From IMG/VR virus record IMGVR_UViG_3300033571_010419, positions 1-22,831 of that record: a stretch of DNA of 22,831 nt. The stretch is one strand, 5' to 3'. Position 1 is the stretch's first letter. Each line of letters begins with the position of its first letter. The notes beneath the pieces are model-generated. The model saw only the letters and a program-made list of their open reading frames with translations, was not told the origin of the DNA and did no database searches. Made by a program: the position numbers and the translations under genes. This document shows, piece after piece, positions 21,903-22,831 of this stretch. The DNA comes from a virus.

Positions 21903-22081
21903 GGCTTCGCTTTCCGCCTTTCGACAGTCATCGTCGCCTGCTCGACCTTGATCGACCTCGACTCTTCAGTGATGGGCTTGGCAATGCCGTCGGAAATCCA
22001 ACCCTTAGCAGTGACGTCGAAGATTTCGACGACGTCGCCCTCCTTGTGCCAGCCCCAGTCCTTCAGCATCTTGATCTTCAT
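21899..22081 (-). CDS. Small unknown protein with SH3-like strand pattern
   Basis: This 60-residue protein begins MKIKMLKDWGWHKEGDVVEI and continues as short strands (FDVTAKGWISDGIAKPI) before a charged tail. Small proteins with this 'K.L.DWG..K.GDVVE' opening are frequent between capsid or packaging genes and connector genes in tailed phages; their role is not established. ATG 22081 overlaps the upstream TGA as ATGA. A start at 22117 would extend into the glycosyltransferase frame and is not needed. Confidence 0.7.
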   Translation of the reverse strand: MKIKMLKDWGWHKEGDVVEIFDVTAKGWISDGIAKPITEESRSIKVEQATMTVERRKAKP

Positions 22082-22831
22082 TTCGATGACCTCTCTGCGT
22101 GTTCCTGCGATCCCCATGCCTCCGGTGGTCGCCGTCCGTCGTTATTCCAAAAGTGCGTCGGATACTGATGAATTGCCTTGAGCCGCTGGTCAGGCCACGT
22201 GATCACGAGTTCCGCGTGACCGATTGCGACTTGAGGGCAGACCGCCAGCTTGTTGCCGCACTCTCGGAACTTGTGCCAGAAGAAGATGTCAGGGTCTTGC
22301 CGGTCGGCACCCCAGTCGCCGTCCTCGCCGGGGACGCCAAGGAACCACGGCTTCGCCATCCTGCGAAGAGCCGCCGTCCGAATAAGAGTCAGACCGAAGT
22401 GAGCCGTATCGACGATCTGAGCAGGCTTCTCCCACCAGTCGGCTGGCATCGTGACAGTCTGCTCGCCCTTGCCGCCGAGGCCTTCGGGCGTAAACATGAG
22501 TTGCTTATCGTCTCGCTTCATTTGAAGCGGAGCGATCGCGTCGACGCCTGAGATCAGGATCGCCGACAACAGACGGGGCAGGCACTCAGGCTCGAAGACG
22601 CTGTCGTAGTCAAGAGTGCAGATGAACTCGTTGCCAGTCTCTTCCTTAGACAGGTCCGTGAGAATCCGGGTCATTGTCTGATCCCAGAAAGCCCCAGTCC
22701 CTTTCACGACCTGAATGCCATAAGGGGCAAACGTGCTGGTGACCGTGAAGAAGTTGTCTGTAAAAGCAAGTCGCGGCATGCTTAAGCACGCCGCGACTTT
22801 TACATCATGTTCCACGTTGCCGACGAGAATC
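22078..22831 (-). CDS. GT-A glycosyltransferase-like protein, 5' end open at window edge
   Basis: The frame stays open to the window edge. A GTG at 22815 would give 245 residues, but it has no ribosome site and the preceding codons (ILVGN) read like coding sequence, so the true start may lie outside. The protein has features of a GT-A fold: an N-terminal strand (VKVAACLSMPRL), a CTLDYDSVF segment with a DxD metal/nucleotide-sugar motif (D69-Y-D71 from the GTG), an acceptor-side segment HFGLTLIRTAALRRM, and a late DPDIFFWHKFRECG region with a conserved His (IGHAEL). It would transfer a sugar from a nucleotide sugar; the target is unknown. It stands among head-tail genes, so virion glycosylation is possible. 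Confidence 0.8.
   Translation of the reverse strand, partial: ILVGNVEHDVKVAACLSMPRLAFTDNFFTVTSTFAPYGIQVVKGTGAFWDQTMTRILTDLSKEETGNEFICTLDYDSVFEPECLPRLLSAILISGVDAIAPLQMKRDDKQLMFTPEGLGGKGEQTVTMPADWWEKPAQIVDTAHFGLTLIRTAALRRMAKPWFLGVPGEDGDWGADRQDPDIFFWHKFRECGNKLAVCPQVAIGHAELVITWPDQRLKAIHQYPTHFWNNDGRRPPEAWGSQEHAERSSK
22768..22799 (-). other. Strong hairpin inside the glycosyltransferase-like gene
   Basis: AAGTCGCGGCATGC (22768-22781) and GCACGCCGCGACTT (22786-22799) flank a TTAA loop. In the minus-strand transcript the 14-base stem is complete with one G-U pair. GC then TTTT (22766-22763) follows, so it looks like an intrinsic terminator although it lies in coding sequence. Its role is uncertain. 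Confidence 0.55.

Overview
The window is a contiguous block of a temperate, tailed (siphovirus-type) bacteriophage genome or prophage. All protein genes read leftward (minus strand) except a two-gene plus-strand island at 2803-4053 that carries a small unknown gene and a tyrosine integrase. Genes are tightly packed, and many start codons overlap the previous stop as ATGA, GTGA or TTGA, which is typical of phage operons with translational coupling. The largest gaps without a gene are 2646-2802 and 3034-3177, both under 160 bases. Host identity is not decided by the sequence. The GC-rich DNA and a Tat-like leader (MDRRGFLG) would fit a Planctomycetes or Proteobacteria host, but this is weak inference.

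Layout from right to left, in the direction of transcription. 22831-20158 is the head-tail joining module: a GT-A glycosyltransferase-like protein open at the window edge, a small unknown protein, a gp6-like connector, an SPP1 gp16-like head closure protein, an HK97 gp10-like protein and a tail terminator-like protein. 20136-18701 holds two tandem paralogous tail tube-like proteins, then a tail assembly chaperone pair joined by a textbook -1 ribosomal frameshift (GGGAAAC followed by a hairpin). 18697-13433 is a 1754-residue tape measure protein with an internal tandem duplication. 13430-5465 encodes distal tail proteins, ending in a 2247-residue protein with RCC1-like repeats and many Gly-Ser-Gly-Tyr repeats. 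5468-4119 carries an HExxH protein, a dATP/dGTP diphosphohydrolase-like protein and a dCMP deaminase-like protein.

The integration module lies at 2166-4115. It has a strong hairpin between the convergent integrase and deaminase genes, the integrase, a small plus-strand gene, a candidate attP identical in layout to the last 17 bases of a tRNA gene (2725-2741), a terminator-like hairpin and a divergent two-HTH DNA-binding protein. Phage genes lie on both sides of the att candidate, so this looks like an intact attP in a phage genome rather than a prophage end. From 2126 to 1 a leftward set of small phage genes follows: DUF3310, a membrane protein, MazG-like, a coiled coil, a zinc-ribbon protein, a BPSL0761-like protein and a truncated Tat-leader protein.

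The most unusual content is the giant RCC1/GGSGY protein, the duplicated tape measure segment, the paired tube proteins, the glycosyltransferase in the head-tail module and the set of three nucleotide-pool enzymes.
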